DNA of 64,000 nucleotides, taken from contig JANYEI010000139.1 of the NCBI GenBank assembly GCA_025363205.1, positions 1-64,000 of the forward strand, read 5' to 3'. Under the pieces are notes generated by a model. It saw only the letters and a program-made list of their open reading frames with translations. It did no database searches and was not told where the DNA came from. Position 1 is the stretch's first letter; each line of letters opens with the position of its first letter. A program made the position numbers and the translations under genes. The DNA is from Frigoribacterium sp. (lineage in GTDB: Bacteria > Actinomycetota > Actinomycetes > Actinomycetales > Microbacteriaceae). Below are positions 1-9,322 of this stretch, in pieces.

Positions 1-35
1 CTCAGGGCCTTCTTGACCGGGGTCGTTCTTGCCAC
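1..35 (-). CDS. secD: Protein translocase subunit SecD, N-terminal fragment
   Basis: Only the first codons are inside the window. Reading the minus strand from a GTG at 35-33 gives M-A-R-T-T-P-V-K-K-A-L, a short basic N-terminus of the kind that precedes the first membrane helix of actinobacterial SecD. SecD works with SecF and YajC at the Sec translocon to drive late steps of protein export. The position directly after yajC on the same strand, in the usual ruvCAB-yajC-secD order, supports the call. The fragment is too short for domain evidence, so the identification rests mainly on context. Confidence 0.6.
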   Translation of the reverse strand, partial: MARTTPVKKAL

Positions 36-132
36 GGGAGACTCAGCTTTCTACGCGCGCGACCCGGGCCAACGACCGAGCACACTTGAGGCCCGCGCAC
101 AGGTCGTGCGCGAGCACACATCAGGTTAGTGG

Positions 133-564
133 TTAGTCGTCACTTTTCTTCGGCGCTGCCTTGCGCACGGGCTTCTCAGTAGCGGGCTCGGTACGCTCAC
201 CGAACTCGGGGTCTCCGACGGCGATCGCGCTGTCTTTATTGAGCTCGACATCCGGCTCGGTGACGGTGTCGTCGTCGCCCTCAGTCTCCGAAACGACGGG
301 AGTCTCGTCCTCGACGGCCTTGAGGATCGTCTGGCGGTGGATTTTCAGCACCGTTCCCGGTGTCGTTTCGATGAGCGCCATATTCGTGTCCTCGTCGATC
401 GAGAGGACCGTGCCGTAGAGGCCGTAGTTCGTCATGATCTCGACGCCCGGTTCGATCGCGGCCTGGCGGGCGGCGGTCTCTTTGGCGCGCTTCCGCGAGG
501 AGCGGAACTGGAAGAAGACGAACACCGCGAGCGCGACAGCGATGAGAATAAGTCTGGGATCCAT
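133..564 (-). CDS. yajC: Preprotein translocase accessory subunit YajC
   Basis: Small inner-membrane partner of SecDF. The 143-residue product has one N-terminal membrane helix (about residues 4-20), a basic stop-transfer stretch (RSSRKRAK) and the compact YajC core to about residue 90, with the family pattern GVEIMTNYGLYGTV. An acidic then Lys-rich tail of about 50 residues follows, which is longer than in enterobacterial YajC but common in actinobacteria. The start chosen is the ATG at 564, with AAAGG about 11 nt upstream and the helix starting immediately. An upstream in-frame start at 609 would add 15 unlikely residues. It lies between ruvB and secD on the same strand. Confidence 0.93.
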   Translation of the reverse strand: MDPRLILIAVALAVFVFFQFRSSRKRAKETAARQAAIEPGVEIMTNYGLYGTVLSIDEDTNMALIETTPGTVLKIHRQTILKAVEDETPVVSETEGDDDTVTEPDVELNKDSAIAVGDPEFGERTEPATEKPVRKAAPKKSDD

Positions 565-635
565 AGGGGAAGAGCCTTTCACGGGCGTGTAAAGAACACG
601 GGGAGTCATACCCTGCGCACTGTGACCAGCTTGAA

Positions 636-1667
636 TTATAGGTCATCCGCGAAGAGCGTCGATTCGGCACGAGGGATGCCGAAGTGGGCCCACGCCTGCT
701 TCGTCGCGACTCGTCCACGTGGCGTGCGGGTGATCAGCCCGATCCGCACGAGGAAGGGCTCGACCACCGATTCGATTGTCTCGCCCTCCTCACCCACCGA
801 CACGGCAAGGGTGTTGAGCCCAACGGGTCCCCCGTCGAATCGGGTAAGAATGATGTCCATCACCGCTCGGTCGAGCCGGTCAAGTCCGAGCGAATCGACG
901 TCGTACAGCTCGAGCGCGGCATGCACCGCTTCGAGGCCGGCAGTCTCATGAACCAGCGAATAATCCCGCACCCGACGCAGGAGTCGGTTCGCGATTCTTG
1001 GGGTGCCACGACACCGACCGGCGATCTCGGCGAGAGCCTCACGATCCACCCGCAGGTCAAGCAGGGTAGCTGCGCGGACAAGCACCTGCTCGAGCTCCGG
1101 TTCGGAGTAAAACTCCAGGTGGGCGGTGAACCCGAACCTGTCGCGGAGCGGATTGGGAAGCATCCCGGACCGGGTCGTCGCGCCTACCAGCGTGAACGGA
1201 GCGAGGTCGAGCGGGATGGATGTCGCACCCGCACCCTTACCCACCATGATGTCGATTCGAAAGTCCTCCATCGCCAGATACAGCATCTCCTCGGCGGAGC
1301 GTGCCATGCGATGGATCTCGTCAATGAAGAGGATCTCGCCCGGCACGAGGGATGACAGCACGGCGGCGAGATCACCGGCGTGCTGGATGGCGGGACCGCT
1401 CGACATGCGCAGCGGCCGACCGCTCTCCTCGGCGACGATCATCGCCAGCGTGGTCTTACCGAGCCCGGGAGGGCCGGCGAGCAGGATGTGGTCGGGCGTT
1501 CGGTTTTGCAGCTTGGCCGCCTGCAACAACAGTTGCAGTTGGGCCCGCACCCTGGCCTGCCCCACGAACTCGGCGAGAGTCCTTGGACGAAGCGCACCCT
1601 CGAAAACGAGCTCGGCCTCAGATTCGGGGGTCGGCCGCACGATATCGACCGAGGGATCGTTCGTCAT
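636..1667 (-). CDS. ruvB: Holliday junction branch migration ATPase RuvB
   Basis: Hexameric AAA+ motor that drives branch migration at Holliday junctions together with RuvA. The 343-residue protein has a Walker A motif GPPGLGKT at residues 65-72, a Walker [11 protein letters not shown] near residue 115, the sensor region [18 protein letters not shown] with the arginine finger, and the C-terminal winged helix. This length is normal for the family. Its ATG overlaps the ruvA stop by 4 bp, so the ruvC-ruvA-ruvB genes are translationally coupled. Confidence 0.98.
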   Translation of the reverse strand: MTNDPSVDIVRPTPESEAELVFEGALRPRTLAEFVGQARVRAQLQLLLQAAKLQNRTPDHILLAGPPGLGKTTLAMIVAEESGRPLRMSSGPAIQHAGDLAAVLSSLVPGEILFIDEIHRMARSAEEMLYLAMEDFRIDIMVGKGAGATSIPLDLAPFTLVGATTRSGMLPNPLRDRFGFTAHLEFYSEPELEQVLVRAATLLDLRVDREALAEIAGRCRGTPRIANRLLRRVRDYSLVHETAGLEAVHAALELYDVDSLGLDRLDRAVMDIILTRFDGGPVGLNTLAVSVGEEGETIESVVEPFLVRIGLITRTPRGRVATKQAWAHFGIPRAESTLFADDL

Positions 1668-2278
1668 CGCGTCCCCACCTGCTGTGGTCCGAGCTGGGTG
1701 AGAGCGAGGCGCAAGAGCGCAGCGACGGTGGTCGACTCCGGTGCGAGGGCGCCACCGAGGGCATCCTCCACCGCTTGGGCTGCGATCCGCTCCGACCAGC
1801 CGAGGCCAACCAGGGCAACAAGCACGCTGTCGCTGACCGACGGGGTCACCGTCGCTACCGGTGATGCTGTCCCGGGCGACACCTGAATCTTCCCGGCCAG
1901 CGAGATGATGATGAGCTTCGCGGTCTTGGGGCCGATGCCAGAGACCTTGCGAAAAGCCGCGTCGTCTTCGGACGCAACCGCGGATGCCACCTGCCGGGGG
2001 CTCAGCGCGGCGAGCACACCCATGGCCGATTTCGGGCCGACGCCCGTCACTCCGCGAAGCAGGTCGAATACCTCGAGCTCGTCCGCTTCGACGAAGCCGA
2101 AAAGGGCGAGATCGTCTTCTCTCACAATGAGTGCTGTGCGAACCGTCGTCTCCGCACCGACCCGCAATGACAGCGCGTGCTGGGGCGTGACCGTGACGGC
2201 GAGGCCGACTCCCCCGACCTCGATCACCACACTGGTCCCGACCACGCCGAGTACCGTTCCGCGCACCGAGGAGATCAT
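1664..2278 (-). CDS. ruvA: Holliday junction DNA helicase subunit RuvA
   Basis: Tetrameric junction-binding protein that loads RuvB. The 204-residue product starts MISSVRGTV with an N-terminal OB-fold (about 1-65), then two helix-hairpin-helix motifs ([10 protein letters not shown] and [10 protein letters not shown], about residues 75-130), and a flexible linker to the small RuvB-binding domain III (about 155-204). It overlaps ruvC upstream and ruvB downstream by 4 bp each, forming a compact repair operon. Confidence 0.97.
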   Translation of the reverse strand: MISSVRGTVLGVVGTSVVIEVGGVGLAVTVTPQHALSLRVGAETTVRTALIVREDDLALFGFVEADELEVFDLLRGVTGVGPKSAMGVLAALSPRQVASAVASEDDAAFRKVSGIGPKTAKLIIISLAGKIQVSPGTASPVATVTPSVSDSVLVALVGLGWSERIAAQAVEDALGGALAPESTTVAALLRLALTQLGPQQVGTR

Positions 2279-2877
2279 GATCCCAGCCTACGTTTGGGGG
2301 GCGACTTCGCCGCGGACCGTTCCGCGGCGAGCCATGTCTCCTGTGCCTTGGTCAGGGATCCACCGGGGCTCGCGACGGCTGCCCCGTGCTTCCAGGCGTG
2401 GCAGATTGCGATGGCGAGGGCATCCGAGGCATCCGCTGGTTTGGGCACTTCGGCCAGACCGAGCACTTTCGCCACCATGGTGGCAACCTGTTTTTTATCG
2501 GCCGATCCGTATCCCGTGATCGCGGACTTAACTTCCGACGGGGTGTGCAGCCCCACGACGAGTCCCCGTTTGGCGGCGAGGTGCAGTGCCACCCCGCTGA
2601 TCTGGGCAACACCCATCACCGTAGTGAGGTTCTGTTGAGCAAAGACGCGTTCAATCGCGACGGCGTGTGGCTGGTGCAGGTCGAGCAGGCGCTCAATCTC
2701 GTTGCCCACCAACAGCAGGCGCTGCTCGAGCGGCAACTCCGGCCCACTCCTGATCACGACGACATCCACCAGCGTCGCGGTGCGAGTCGCCGTGACATCC
2801 ACGATGCCCACCCCGCACCGGGTGAGCCCAGGGTCGATACCGAGCACTCGGATCGTGGCTCCGCGCGGTGCGACCAC
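2275..2877 (-). CDS. ruvC: Crossover junction endodeoxyribonuclease RuvC
   Basis: Dimeric resolvase that cuts Holliday junctions. It has the RNase H-like fold: [12 protein letters not shown] holds the first catalytic Asp, [10 protein letters not shown] supplies the Glu, and [13 protein letters not shown] carries the C-terminal Asp residues. I start it at the GTG at 2877 (200 residues), which has GGAG about 10 nt upstream and begins 7 nt after the yebC stop. A shorter start at the GTG at 2847, directly before LGIDPG, is possible. The much longer open frame upstream runs antiparallel-like through yebC and is not credible. Confidence 0.94.
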   Translation of the reverse strand: MVAPRGATIRVLGIDPGLTRCGVGIVDVTATRTATLVDVVVIRSGPELPLEQRLLLVGNEIERLLDLHQPHAVAIERVFAQQNLTTVMGVAQISGVALHLAAKRGLVVGLHTPSEVKSAITGYGSADKKQVATMVAKVLGLAEVPKPADASDALAIAICHAWKHGAAVASPGGSLTKAQETWLAAERSAAKSPPKRRLGS

Positions 2878-2884
2878 CGGGGGG

Positions 2885-3646
2885 CTACTCCTCGTCGTCG
2901 AGCTCGGCCTGCACGTCGGCGGGCACGTCGAAGTTGCCGTACACGTTCTGCACGTCGTCATTATCGTCGAGCGCGTCGATCAGGCGATAGATTTTGCGCG
3001 CTGTTTCGGCATCGATCTCGATCGTGAGACCGGGCACGAACTCGACATCGGCCGAGTCGTATTCGATGCCGGCATCCTGCAGAGCGGTGCGGGCGGCCAC
3101 CATGTCGTGCGGCTCGGTGATGATCTCAAACCCGGCCCCCCGGTCGTTCACCTCTTCCGCCCCCGCATCGAGCACGGCGGCGAGGATGTCATCCTCTGTG
3201 ACGCCATCGGTCTTGGTCACCGAGACCACGCCCTTGCGACTGAAGTTGTAGGCGACGCTGCCAGGGTCACCCATGGTGCCGCCGTTGCGGGTCATCACGG
3301 TGCGCACATCCGCTGCCGCACGGTTCTTGTTGTCGGTGAGGCACTCGATCAACAGGGCGACGCCTCCGGCCGCATAGCCCTCGTACATAATGGTCTGATA
3401 ATCGACCGCTTCGCCGAGCTGGCCCGACCCCCGCTTGACCGCAGAATCGATGTTCGAGTTCGGTACCGAGGTCTTCTTCGCCTTCTGGATGGCGTCCACC
3501 AGCGTCGGGTTGCCGGCGAGGTCTGCACCCCCGAGCTTGGCGGCGACTTCGATGTTCTTGATGAGTTTGGCGAACGACTTGGCACGGCGAGAGTCTTTAA
3601 TCGCCTTCTGGTGCTTGGTGGTTGCCCATTTGGAGTGGCCTGACAT
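2885..3646 (-). CDS. yebC: YebC/PmpR family transcriptional regulator or translation factor
   Basis: The 253-residue protein starts [15 protein letters not shown], the signature of the YebC family, and keeps the three-domain length. Some members are described as DNA-binding regulators (PmpR), and recent work assigns others to relief of ribosome stalling, so the exact role here is open. The acidic C-terminus ([18 protein letters not shown]) is typical. Start is the ATG at 3646; in-frame codons further upstream give a Gly/Pro-rich stretch not found in the family. It lies just upstream of ruvC, the conserved actinobacterial arrangement. Confidence 0.95.
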   Translation of the reverse strand: MSGHSKWATTKHQKAIKDSRRAKSFAKLIKNIEVAAKLGGADLAGNPTLVDAIQKAKKTSVPNSNIDSAVKRGSGQLGEAVDYQTIMYEGYAAGGVALLIECLTDNKNRAAADVRTVMTRNGGTMGDPGSVAYNFSRKGVVSVTKTDGVTEDDILAAVLDAGAEEVNDRGAGFEIITEPHDMVAARTALQDAGIEYDSADVEFVPGLTIEIDAETARKIYRLIDALDDNDDVQNVYGNFDVPADVQAELDDEE

Positions 3647-3739
3647 GATCAACATTCTAGCCAGCGGCGGGCCGCCCACCCCGCCGCCGCCGGTAGTCCA
3701 CCCCGGCCGCCGACCCTGCCACTTTGGCCAACGAGCCAC

Positions 3740-3783
3740 TTTCGGCGGGGTGAGGCGGAACGAAACGGGTCACCCCGCCGAAA
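3740..3783. repeat. 14-bp perfect inverted repeat with a competing second arm pair
   Basis: In the 224-bp gap between yebC and pdxT, TTTCGGCGGGGTGA at 3740-3753 is the exact reverse complement of TCACCCCGCCGAAA at 3770-3783, with a 16-nt spacer. A second pair, TGAGGCGG at 3751-3758 and CCGCCTCA at 3784-3791, overlaps the first, so two mutually exclusive hairpins can form. It could be a terminator for pdxT, an attenuator for yebC, or a dispersed intergenic repeat. There is no U-run directly after either hairpin. Confidence 0.6.
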
Positions 3784-3870
3784 CCGCCTCATCCCCTTCC
3801 AGGGTGAAGCAGCAAAGAGTGAGGCAGCGCGCGCTGCAGCACCACGGTGATGCAGCTCAGTCGCAGAAGG

Positions 3871-4491
3871 TCAGCAGCGCGAGCGCACCATGTTCAGGAA
3901 GTGCTCGTGGAACCGAGTGTCTCCGGTCATCTCGGGATGAAAGCTCGTGCCGAGGAGGTTGCCCTGTTTCACCGCGACCACGCGACCATCGTCGAGGGTC
4001 GCGAGAGATGTCACTCCCTCGCCCAGGTGTTCTACCACCGGTGCGCGGATGAAGACGGCGTGCATCGGATGTTGGCCAAGGGCGGGAATTTGCAGATCGG
4101 TCTCGAAGGAGTCCCGCTGCGAGCCGAACGCATTACGACGCACCGAGATGTCGAGGCCTCCGAGGCTCTGCTGGCCGGCAATCGCGTCGAGCACCCGATC
4201 GGCGAGCATGATCAGGCCAGCACAGGTGCCGTAGACCGGAAGCCCGGATCGGATGGCACCCTTCAGCGGCTCTGCGAGCCCGAACATCCGCGACAGCTTG
4301 TCCATAACGGACGACTCGCCGCCCGGAATAACGAGGCCTGCCACTTGGGCAAGCTCCTCCGGACGGCGGACGGGACGGACTTCCGCCCCGAGCGACTGCA
4401 GCACCGCGATGTGTTCGCGGAAGTCGCCCTGGAGCGCAAGCACCCCGACGATCGGTGCGGTGTGCTCGATCGGGCCCGAACTACCAGCCAC
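3871..4491 (-). CDS. pdxT: Pyridoxal 5'-phosphate synthase glutaminase subunit PdxT
   Basis: Glutaminase half of the ribose-5-phosphate-dependent vitamin B6 synthase; it supplies ammonia to PdxS. The 206-residue class-I amidotransferase has the oxyanion region [15 protein letters not shown], the nucleophile Cys in [11 protein letters not shown], and the His/Glu pair in [11 protein letters not shown]. It starts at a GTG at 4491 inside the 3' end of pdxS (11-bp overlap), which keeps the two subunits coupled. The N-terminus is about 10 residues longer than usual, so a later start is possible. Confidence 0.95.
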   Translation of the reverse strand: MAGSSGPIEHTAPIVGVLALQGDFREHIAVLQSLGAEVRPVRRPEELAQVAGLVIPGGESSVMDKLSRMFGLAEPLKGAIRSGLPVYGTCAGLIMLADRVLDAIAGQQSLGGLDISVRRNAFGSQRDSFETDLQIPALGQHPMHAVFIRAPVVEHLGEGVTSLATLDDGRVVAVKQGNLLGTSFHPEMTGDTRFHEHFLNMVRSRC

Positions 4492-5392
4492 GTTCGGCGA
4501 GGCGGTGCGGCGCGGGGAGGTCAGACACGTTGATTCCGACCATCGCTTCGCCGAGTCCGCGGGACGCGTCCGCGATGGCGGACGGGTCGTCGAAGAACGT
4601 GGTTGCTTTCACAATGGCCGCGGCACGCGCTTCGGGGTTTCCAGATTTGAAGACGCCTGATCCGACGAAAACTCCGTCGGCACCGAGCTGCATCATCATC
4701 GCGGCATCTGCCGGAGTGGCCACGCCACCGGCCGTAAACAGCACGACGGGAAGCTTGCCCGTGCGCGCGATCTCCAGTACGAGTTCGTAGGGCGCCTGCA
4801 GTTCCTTGGCCGCGACATACAGCTCGTCGTGGCCCTTGGCCGCGAGGGCGCGGATCTCCGATGTGATGGTGCGGATGTGCTTGGTCGCTTCGGATACATC
4901 GCCGGTTCCCGCCTCACCCTTGGAGCGGATCATCGCCGCGCCCTCATTGATGCGACGAAGCGCCTCCCCGAGGTTTGTGGCGCCACAAACAAATGGGATC
5001 GTGAATGGCCACTTGTCGATGTGGTTCACGTAGTCCGCCGGTGACAACACTTCGGACTCGTCGATGTAGTCCACCTTGAGGCTCTGCAGGATTTGCGCCT
5101 CGACGAAGTGACCGATACGTGTCTTCGCCATGACCGGGATCGACACCTCAGCCATGATCGACTCGATCAGGTCAGGGTCGCTCATTCGGGCGACACCGCC
5201 CTGGGAACGAATGTCGGCGGGAACCCTCTCGAGGGCCATGACCGCAACGGCTCCGGCATCCTCGGCGATACGTGCCTGTGCGGCGGTCACGACGTCCATG
5301 ATGACGCCGCCCTTGAGCATCTCGGCGAATCCACGTTTTACGCGGCTCGAGCCAAGGTTTTCGGTGCTGCTGCTGGTGGTGATGTCGGTCAC
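4481..5392 (-). CDS. pdxS: Pyridoxal 5'-phosphate synthase lyase subunit PdxS
   Basis: Synthase half of the PLP synthase complex; it condenses ribose 5-phosphate, glyceraldehyde 3-phosphate and ammonia. The 303-residue (beta/alpha)8 barrel has the Schiff-base lysines in [10 protein letters not shown] and [12 protein letters not shown] and the phosphate-binding end [19 protein letters not shown]. Start is a GTG at 5392 with GAGAGG upstream. PLP made here is the cofactor of the racemase-type enzymes encoded near 41000, though no regulatory link is visible. Confidence 0.97.
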   Translation of the reverse strand: MTDITTSSSTENLGSSRVKRGFAEMLKGGVIMDVVTAAQARIAEDAGAVAVMALERVPADIRSQGGVARMSDPDLIESIMAEVSIPVMAKTRIGHFVEAQILQSLKVDYIDESEVLSPADYVNHIDKWPFTIPFVCGATNLGEALRRINEGAAMIRSKGEAGTGDVSEATKHIRTITSEIRALAAKGHDELYVAAKELQAPYELVLEIARTGKLPVVLFTAGGVATPADAAMMMQLGADGVFVGSGVFKSGNPEARAAAIVKATTFFDDPSAIADASRGLGEAMVGINVSDLPAPHRLAERGW

Positions 5393-5467
5393 TTCTCGCC
5401 TCTCTGATGCTCCACAGGTCGCGTAGCGATCCCAGTCTAAGCCGGGGAAACTGAGCGTTGCGGCGGG

Positions 5468-6073
5468 CTACGTTTGCGGCCAGGCCGCCGCGACCTCGGC
5501 TCGCACTTCACCGAGGAGGCGCGGCATCGCCTTCGTACCCGCGATGATCGGGAAGAAGTTGGAATCCTGCGCCCAACGCGGAACGATGTGCTGGTGGAGG
5601 TGCTCCGCGATCCCCGCGCCAGCGATACCGCCCTGGTTCATGCCGATGTTAAAGCCGTCGCAGTGTGATGTTCCGCGCAGTACTCTCATTGCTGTCTGGG
5701 TGAGGGCCGCCATCTCGGTCACCTCGTCGAGGGTGGCATCGTCATAGCTTGCGACGTGACGGTAGGGGCACACCAGCAGGTGACCGGCATTGTAGGGAAA
5801 CAGATTGAGCAGCACGTAACAGGTCTCTCCGCGCGCGACGATGAGTGACTGCTCGTCGCTCAACGATGGAGCGGCACAGAAGGGGCATGCGTCTTTGTGG
5901 GGCTGCGGGCCAGCCGTGATGTAGACGAGTCGGTGCGGTGTCCAGAGACGCTGGAACGTATCCGGGACCGCGGCGAAGTCTGCCGACGACTCGATCTCAA
6001 TGCCGTCGAAGTCGCTCGCGTCATACTTGCTCGCGCCATCCTTGGCCGCGCCGTCGTCGACGGGCACGCTCAC
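5468..6073 (-). CDS. HIT-domain hydrolase, probable Ap4A phosphorylase/hydrolase
   Basis: Histidine-triad nucleotide-binding protein of 201 residues. The triad motif [10 protein letters not shown] is intact near residue 170, preceded by [19 protein letters not shown] and by a CxxC pair (CPFCAAPS) at about residue 63. The gene sits 4 bp overlapped with thrS, the same order as mycobacterial Rv2613c, reported as an Ap4A phosphorylase; that makes diadenosine tetraphosphate the best substrate guess. Ap4A is a side product of aminoacyl-tRNA synthetases, consistent with the coupling to thrS. Substrate is inferred from family and context only. Confidence 0.9.
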   Translation of the reverse strand: MSVPVDDGAAKDGASKYDASDFDGIEIESSADFAAVPDTFQRLWTPHRLVYITAGPQPHKDACPFCAAPSLSDEQSLIVARGETCYVLLNLFPYNAGHLLVCPYRHVASYDDATLDEVTEMAALTQTAMRVLRGTSHCDGFNIGMNQGGIAGAGIAEHLHQHIVPRWAQDSNFFPIIAGTKAMPRLLGEVRAEVAAAWPQT

Positions 6074-8088
6074 ACCTGCGCTCGGGTCGCGATCGCGGAG
6101 GTGATCCGTTCAATTGCCTCGGCGATCGGCACCCCGTTGTCCTGGCTGCCGTCACGATAACGGAAGCTGACGGCGCCAGAGGCACGGTCCTCTTCTCCCG
6201 CAATCAACTGGAACGGAACCTTGAGTTTGGTGTGGTTGCGGATTTTCTTCGGCATGCGGTCATTGGAGTCATCCAGCTCCGCACGCACTCCGACCTCCCG
6301 CAATTGGCGGATGATGTCGCCGAGGTACTCCACGTATTGTTCGGCCACCGGGATTCCGACAACCTGCACGGGCGACAGCCAGACCGGGAAGGCCCCGGCG
6401 TAGTGCTCGAGCAGGATCGCGAAGAACCGTTCGATCGAGCCGAGCAGGGCGCGGTGGATCATCACCGGTTGCTGGCGGGTGCCGTCGGCGGCCGTGTATT
6501 CCAATCCGAAACGCTCCGGCTGGTTGAAGTCCAGCTGCACGGTGGACAACTGCCAGGTGCGCCCGATCGCATCCCGGGCCTGCACGGATATCTTGGGGCC
6601 ATAGAACGCGGCGCCCCCATGGTCCATCACGAACTCGAGTCCGGATTCGCTCGCCACTTGGCGAAGGGTCTCCGTCGCGTCATCCCACGCCTCATCGGTG
6701 CCGACGGACTTCTCGGGGTCGCGAGTTGACAGCTCGAGATAGAAGTCGTCGAGGCCGTAACCGCGCAGCGTTTCGAATACGAAGTCAAGCTGGCTGGCGA
6801 TCTCCCCCTTTACCTGCTCTGGGGTGACATAGATGTGCGCGTCATCCTGGGTAAGCCCACGCACGCGGGTGAGTCCCGACAGCGTGCCGCTCTTCTCGTA
6901 GCGATACACGGTGCCGAATTCAGCGAGGCGCAGCGGCAGTTCGCGATAGCTGCGTCCCCTGGCGCGGAAGATGAGGTTGTGAAACGGGCAGTTCATCGGC
7001 TTAAGGTAATAGTCCTGGCCCTGCCGGGTGACGTGGCCCTCGTCGTCCACCTCTTCGTCGAGGTGCATCGCCGGGAACATGCCGTCTTTGTACCACTGGA
7101 GGTGACCGCTCGTCTCGAACAGCGTGCCCTTGGTGATGTGTGGCGAATAGACCTGCTCATATCCGTTGGCAACGAGCCGCTCGCGCATGTAGTTCTCGAT
7201 TTCCGCGCGGATGATTCCCCCCTTCGGGTGGAACACCGCGAGGCCGGATCCGATTTCGTCGGGGAAGGAGAACAGGTCGAGTTCGGCACCGAGCTTGCGA
7301 TGATCGCGCTTAGCCGCTTCTTCCTGACGGGTGATGTAGGCGCGGAGGTCGTCTTTGGTGGCCCAGGCCGTGCCGTAGACGCGCTGCAACTGCTTGTTCT
7401 TCTCCGAGCCGCGCCAGTAGGCGGCAGCGCTGCGGGTGAGCGCGTACCCGTTTCCGATCATCCGGGTACTGGGAAGGTGCGGACCGCGACAGAGGTCCTT
7501 CCAGACCGTCTCGCCCGTGCGCGGGTCCACGTTGTCATAGATGGTGAGCTCGGCACCCCCGACCTCCACCGATTCGTTGTCGTCGGTGCCACCTGCACCC
7601 GCTGTCGGGTGCCCCTTCAGGCCGATGAGCTCCAGCTTGTACGGCTCGTTGGCAAGCTCGGCGCGGGCCTCATCTTCGGTGACAACCCGGCGCACGAATC
7701 GCTGGCCCGCCTTGATGATGCGTTCCATCGCCTTGTCAATGGCCTTGAGATCCTCCGGGGTCAGCGGGGTCTCGACATCGAAGTCGTAGTAAAACCCGTC
7801 GGTGATCGGCGGCCCGATCCCCAGCTTCGCCCTCGGGTTTATCGATTGCAGCGCCTGCGCAGCGACATGGGCGGCCGAATGGCGCAGGATGCTGAGACCG
7901 TCGGGTGACGAGATCAGCACCGGTTCCGCAGTCTCGCCGGCAGCGACGGATGCCGCAAGATCGCGAAGCTCCCCGGTGACCCGCATCGCGACGACCTGGC
8001 GGTCGGTGAAGAGCTCGAACCCGGTGGCCGTCTCCGCCGCCGTGATCGACTCGAGAGTGGACTCGTTGCCGGCGGGCGATTCTGACAC
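6070..8088 (-). CDS. thrS: Threonine-tRNA ligase
   Basis: Class II aminoacyl-tRNA synthetase charging tRNA-Thr. At 672 residues it is of normal length. The editing-domain zinc-like motif [11 protein letters not shown] lies near residue 73, the catalytic domain has the zinc-site Cys in [10 protein letters not shown], motif 2 in [16 protein letters not shown] and motif 3 in [14 protein letters not shown], and the anticodon-binding domain follows. Start is a GTG at 8088 with AAGGAG 10 nt upstream. The TGS domain at the N-terminus appears short, as in several actinobacteria. No T-box is visible in the 133-bp upstream gap. Confidence 0.97.
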   Translation of the reverse strand: MSESPAGNESTLESITAAETATGFELFTDRQVVAMRVTGELRDLAASVAAGETAEPVLISSPDGLSILRHSAAHVAAQALQSINPRAKLGIGPPITDGFYYDFDVETPLTPEDLKAIDKAMERIIKAGQRFVRRVVTEDEARAELANEPYKLELIGLKGHPTAGAGGTDDNESVEVGGAELTIYDNVDPRTGETVWKDLCRGPHLPSTRMIGNGYALTRSAAAYWRGSEKNKQLQRVYGTAWATKDDLRAYITRQEEAAKRDHRKLGAELDLFSFPDEIGSGLAVFHPKGGIIRAEIENYMRERLVANGYEQVYSPHITKGTLFETSGHLQWYKDGMFPAMHLDEEVDDEGHVTRQGQDYYLKPMNCPFHNLIFRARGRSYRELPLRLAEFGTVYRYEKSGTLSGLTRVRGLTQDDAHIYVTPEQVKGEIASQLDFVFETLRGYGLDDFYLELSTRDPEKSVGTDEAWDDATETLRQVASESGLEFVMDHGGAAFYGPKISVQARDAIGRTWQLSTVQLDFNQPERFGLEYTAADGTRQQPVMIHRALLGSIERFFAILLEHYAGAFPVWLSPVQVVGIPVAEQYVEYLGDIIRQLREVGVRAELDDSNDRMPKKIRNHTKLKVPFQLIAGEEDRASGAVSFRYRDGSQDNGVPIAEAIERITSAIATRAQV

Positions 8089-8221
8089 GACGAATGTGCT
8101 CCTTGGGTTGCGAGGGAGCCTGAGGCTTGCAGCGGAACAGGCGGTGTGTCAACTTTAGCGTCGCGCAGGGAACTCTCCGGCGTCACCCGTTGCCGACCTG
8201 TGACGGTTCAGCCGACGAGGT

Positions 8222-8710
8222 TCAGCTGAGGAATGATCGTCGACCCCGCGTGCGCCGCTTGACTGCGCGCGCGACGGCGGCAGAGATGTCCGCCGATGCC
8301 ACGGCGGCGAACTCGACCGGCGAGGCGATCACGGCAGCGATGCGCTCGGCACGCGAGGCATCCGGAATCCGAGAGGTGGCGACGAGCACGGTGCCGTTCG
8401 CCTGGTCTCGAACCGGGAACCAGTTCTCCGAGAGGTACAGCTCGTCGGAGAACTGGTCGACCAGCTCATGGTCCACATGGGTGCGCGCGAGATTGAGAGC
8501 CGGGAGATTCCACGCGTGAGCGAGTACCGACCTGAGTGCTACTGGTTCGACGACCCCCTGGGCGACGAGCACAGCGTCGATTGCCACTCCCGAGAGAGAG
8601 TGCTCGAGGAGGGCACTGGTCAATTGCTCGTGTGACACGAGGCCCGACTCGACGAGCAGATCGGCGAAAGCGGCACTCTCGGCAGACGTGTCATCGCTCC
8701 CCGGGTTCAT
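8222..8710 (-). CDS. Stand-alone MshEN (GspE N-terminal)-like domain protein
   Basis: A 162-residue protein that resembles the MshEN/type II secretion ATPase N-terminal domain: helical repeats FADLLVESGLVSHEQLTSAL and IDAVLVAQGVVEPVALRSVL, then LNLARTHVDHELVDQF, ending with a basic tail KRRTRGRRS. In bacteria this domain normally precedes a GspE/PilB ATPase or, in actinobacteria, a glycosyltransferase; some MshEN domains bind cyclic di-GMP. Here it stands alone: the frame stops at 8222 and thrS begins 133 bp on. It could be a free regulatory domain or a remnant. The start is uncertain; I chose the ATG at 8710, and the frame stays open to 8785. Confidence 0.65.
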   Translation of the reverse strand: MNPGSDDTSAESAAFADLLVESGLVSHEQLTSALLEHSLSGVAIDAVLVAQGVVEPVALRSVLAHAWNLPALNLARTHVDHELVDQFSDELYLSENWFPVRDQANGTVLVATSRIPDASRAERIAAVIASPVEFAAVASADISAAVARAVKRRTRGRRSFLS

Positions 8711-8799
8711 GAGACCATTTTGCGTGACGGTGGTCTCGAAGAACATTCCCCAATAGGCGGGACAGAACCGTCGGTCATCGCCCATTGCCCGGGGGAATG

Positions 8800-8833
8800 G
8801 GTAAGGCCCTGAACCAAGATTCAGGGCCTTACC
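8800..8833 (-). terminator. Hairpin terminator of the tRNA operon
   Basis: GGTAAGGCCCTGA at 8800-8812 is the exact reverse complement of 8821-8833, with an 8-nt loop. It begins 4 nt after the last base of tRNA-Val(GAC) in the direction of transcription. No clear U-run follows, but a 13-bp GC-rich stem at this place fits transcript termination or 3'-end processing. Confidence 0.75.
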
Positions 8834-8837
8834 GGTG

Positions 8838-8909
8838 TGAGCGATACTGGGATCGAACCAGCGACCTCTTCCGTGTCAGGGAAGCGCGCTACCGCTGCGC
8901 CAATCGCTC
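8838..8909 (-). tRNA. tRNA-Val (anticodon GAC)
   Basis: 72-nt cloverleaf on the minus strand. Acceptor arm GAGCGAT pairs with ATCGCTC plus discriminator A. The anticodon loop CTGACAC gives anticodon GAC, and the T-arm GGTTCGATCC is canonical. CCA is not encoded. It is the last gene of a Gly-Cys-Val cluster. Confidence 0.95.
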
Positions 8910-8940
8910 AAACGTGGGTGAAACTGTCTTTCATTTTTCG

Positions 8941-9011
8941 AGGTGGCGACGGGATTTGAACCCGTGTGGACGGCTTTGCAGGCCGCTGCCTCGCCTCTCG
9001 GCCACGCCACC
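8941..9011 (-). tRNA. tRNA-Cys (anticodon GCA)
   Basis: 71-nt cloverleaf: acceptor GGTGGCG pairs with CGCCACC, and discriminator U73 is the cysteine identity base. Anticodon GCA sits in the loop CTGCAAA. The T-loop GTTCAAATCC is canonical. Middle gene of the tRNA operon. Confidence 0.95.
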
Positions 9012-9057
9012 GTGCGCGACACTTCCGCGTCACATACAGTGAAAACTATTCCACTCG

Positions 9058-9129
9058 AGCGGATGACGAGATTCGAACTCGCGACCCTCACCTTGGCAAG
9101 GTGATGCGCTACCACTGCGCCACATCCGC
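9058..9129 (-). tRNA. tRNA-Gly (anticodon GCC)
   Basis: 72-nt cloverleaf: acceptor GCGGATG pairs with CATCCGC, discriminator U, anticodon loop TTGCCAA giving GCC, T-arm GAGTTCGAATCTC. First gene of the Gly-Cys-Val operon, transcribed away from tRNA-Val(CAC). Confidence 0.95.
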
Positions 9130-9249
9130 ACTGCTCGCATTTCTGCTTGCGTCCCTGACTCTAGCCGATGCCCGGAGTCTCGCCAAACCATGTGACGGTG
9201 CGGCGTGGCGACGTGGAGCCTGCCAAGTTATGGCAGTATTGGCGAGTCA

Positions 9250-9322
9250 GGGCGATTGGCGCAGTTGGTAGCGCGCTTCGTTCACACCGAAGAGGTCATC
9301 GGTTCGAGTCCGGTATCGCCCA
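9250..9322 (+). tRNA. tRNA-Val (anticodon CAC)
   Basis: 73-nt cloverleaf on the plus strand: acceptor GGGCGAT pairs with ATCGCCC, discriminator A, anticodon loop TTCACAC giving CAC. It is very similar in body to the GAC isoacceptor 340 bp away, which suggests local duplication. Its 3' half overlaps the 3' end of the DUF2071 gene on the opposite strand. Confidence 0.96.

Noticed and set aside
8838..9322. tRNA cluster as a phage or island attachment site
   Set aside because: No integrase, no repeated tRNA 3' end nearby, and both flanks are ordinary chromosomal genes.
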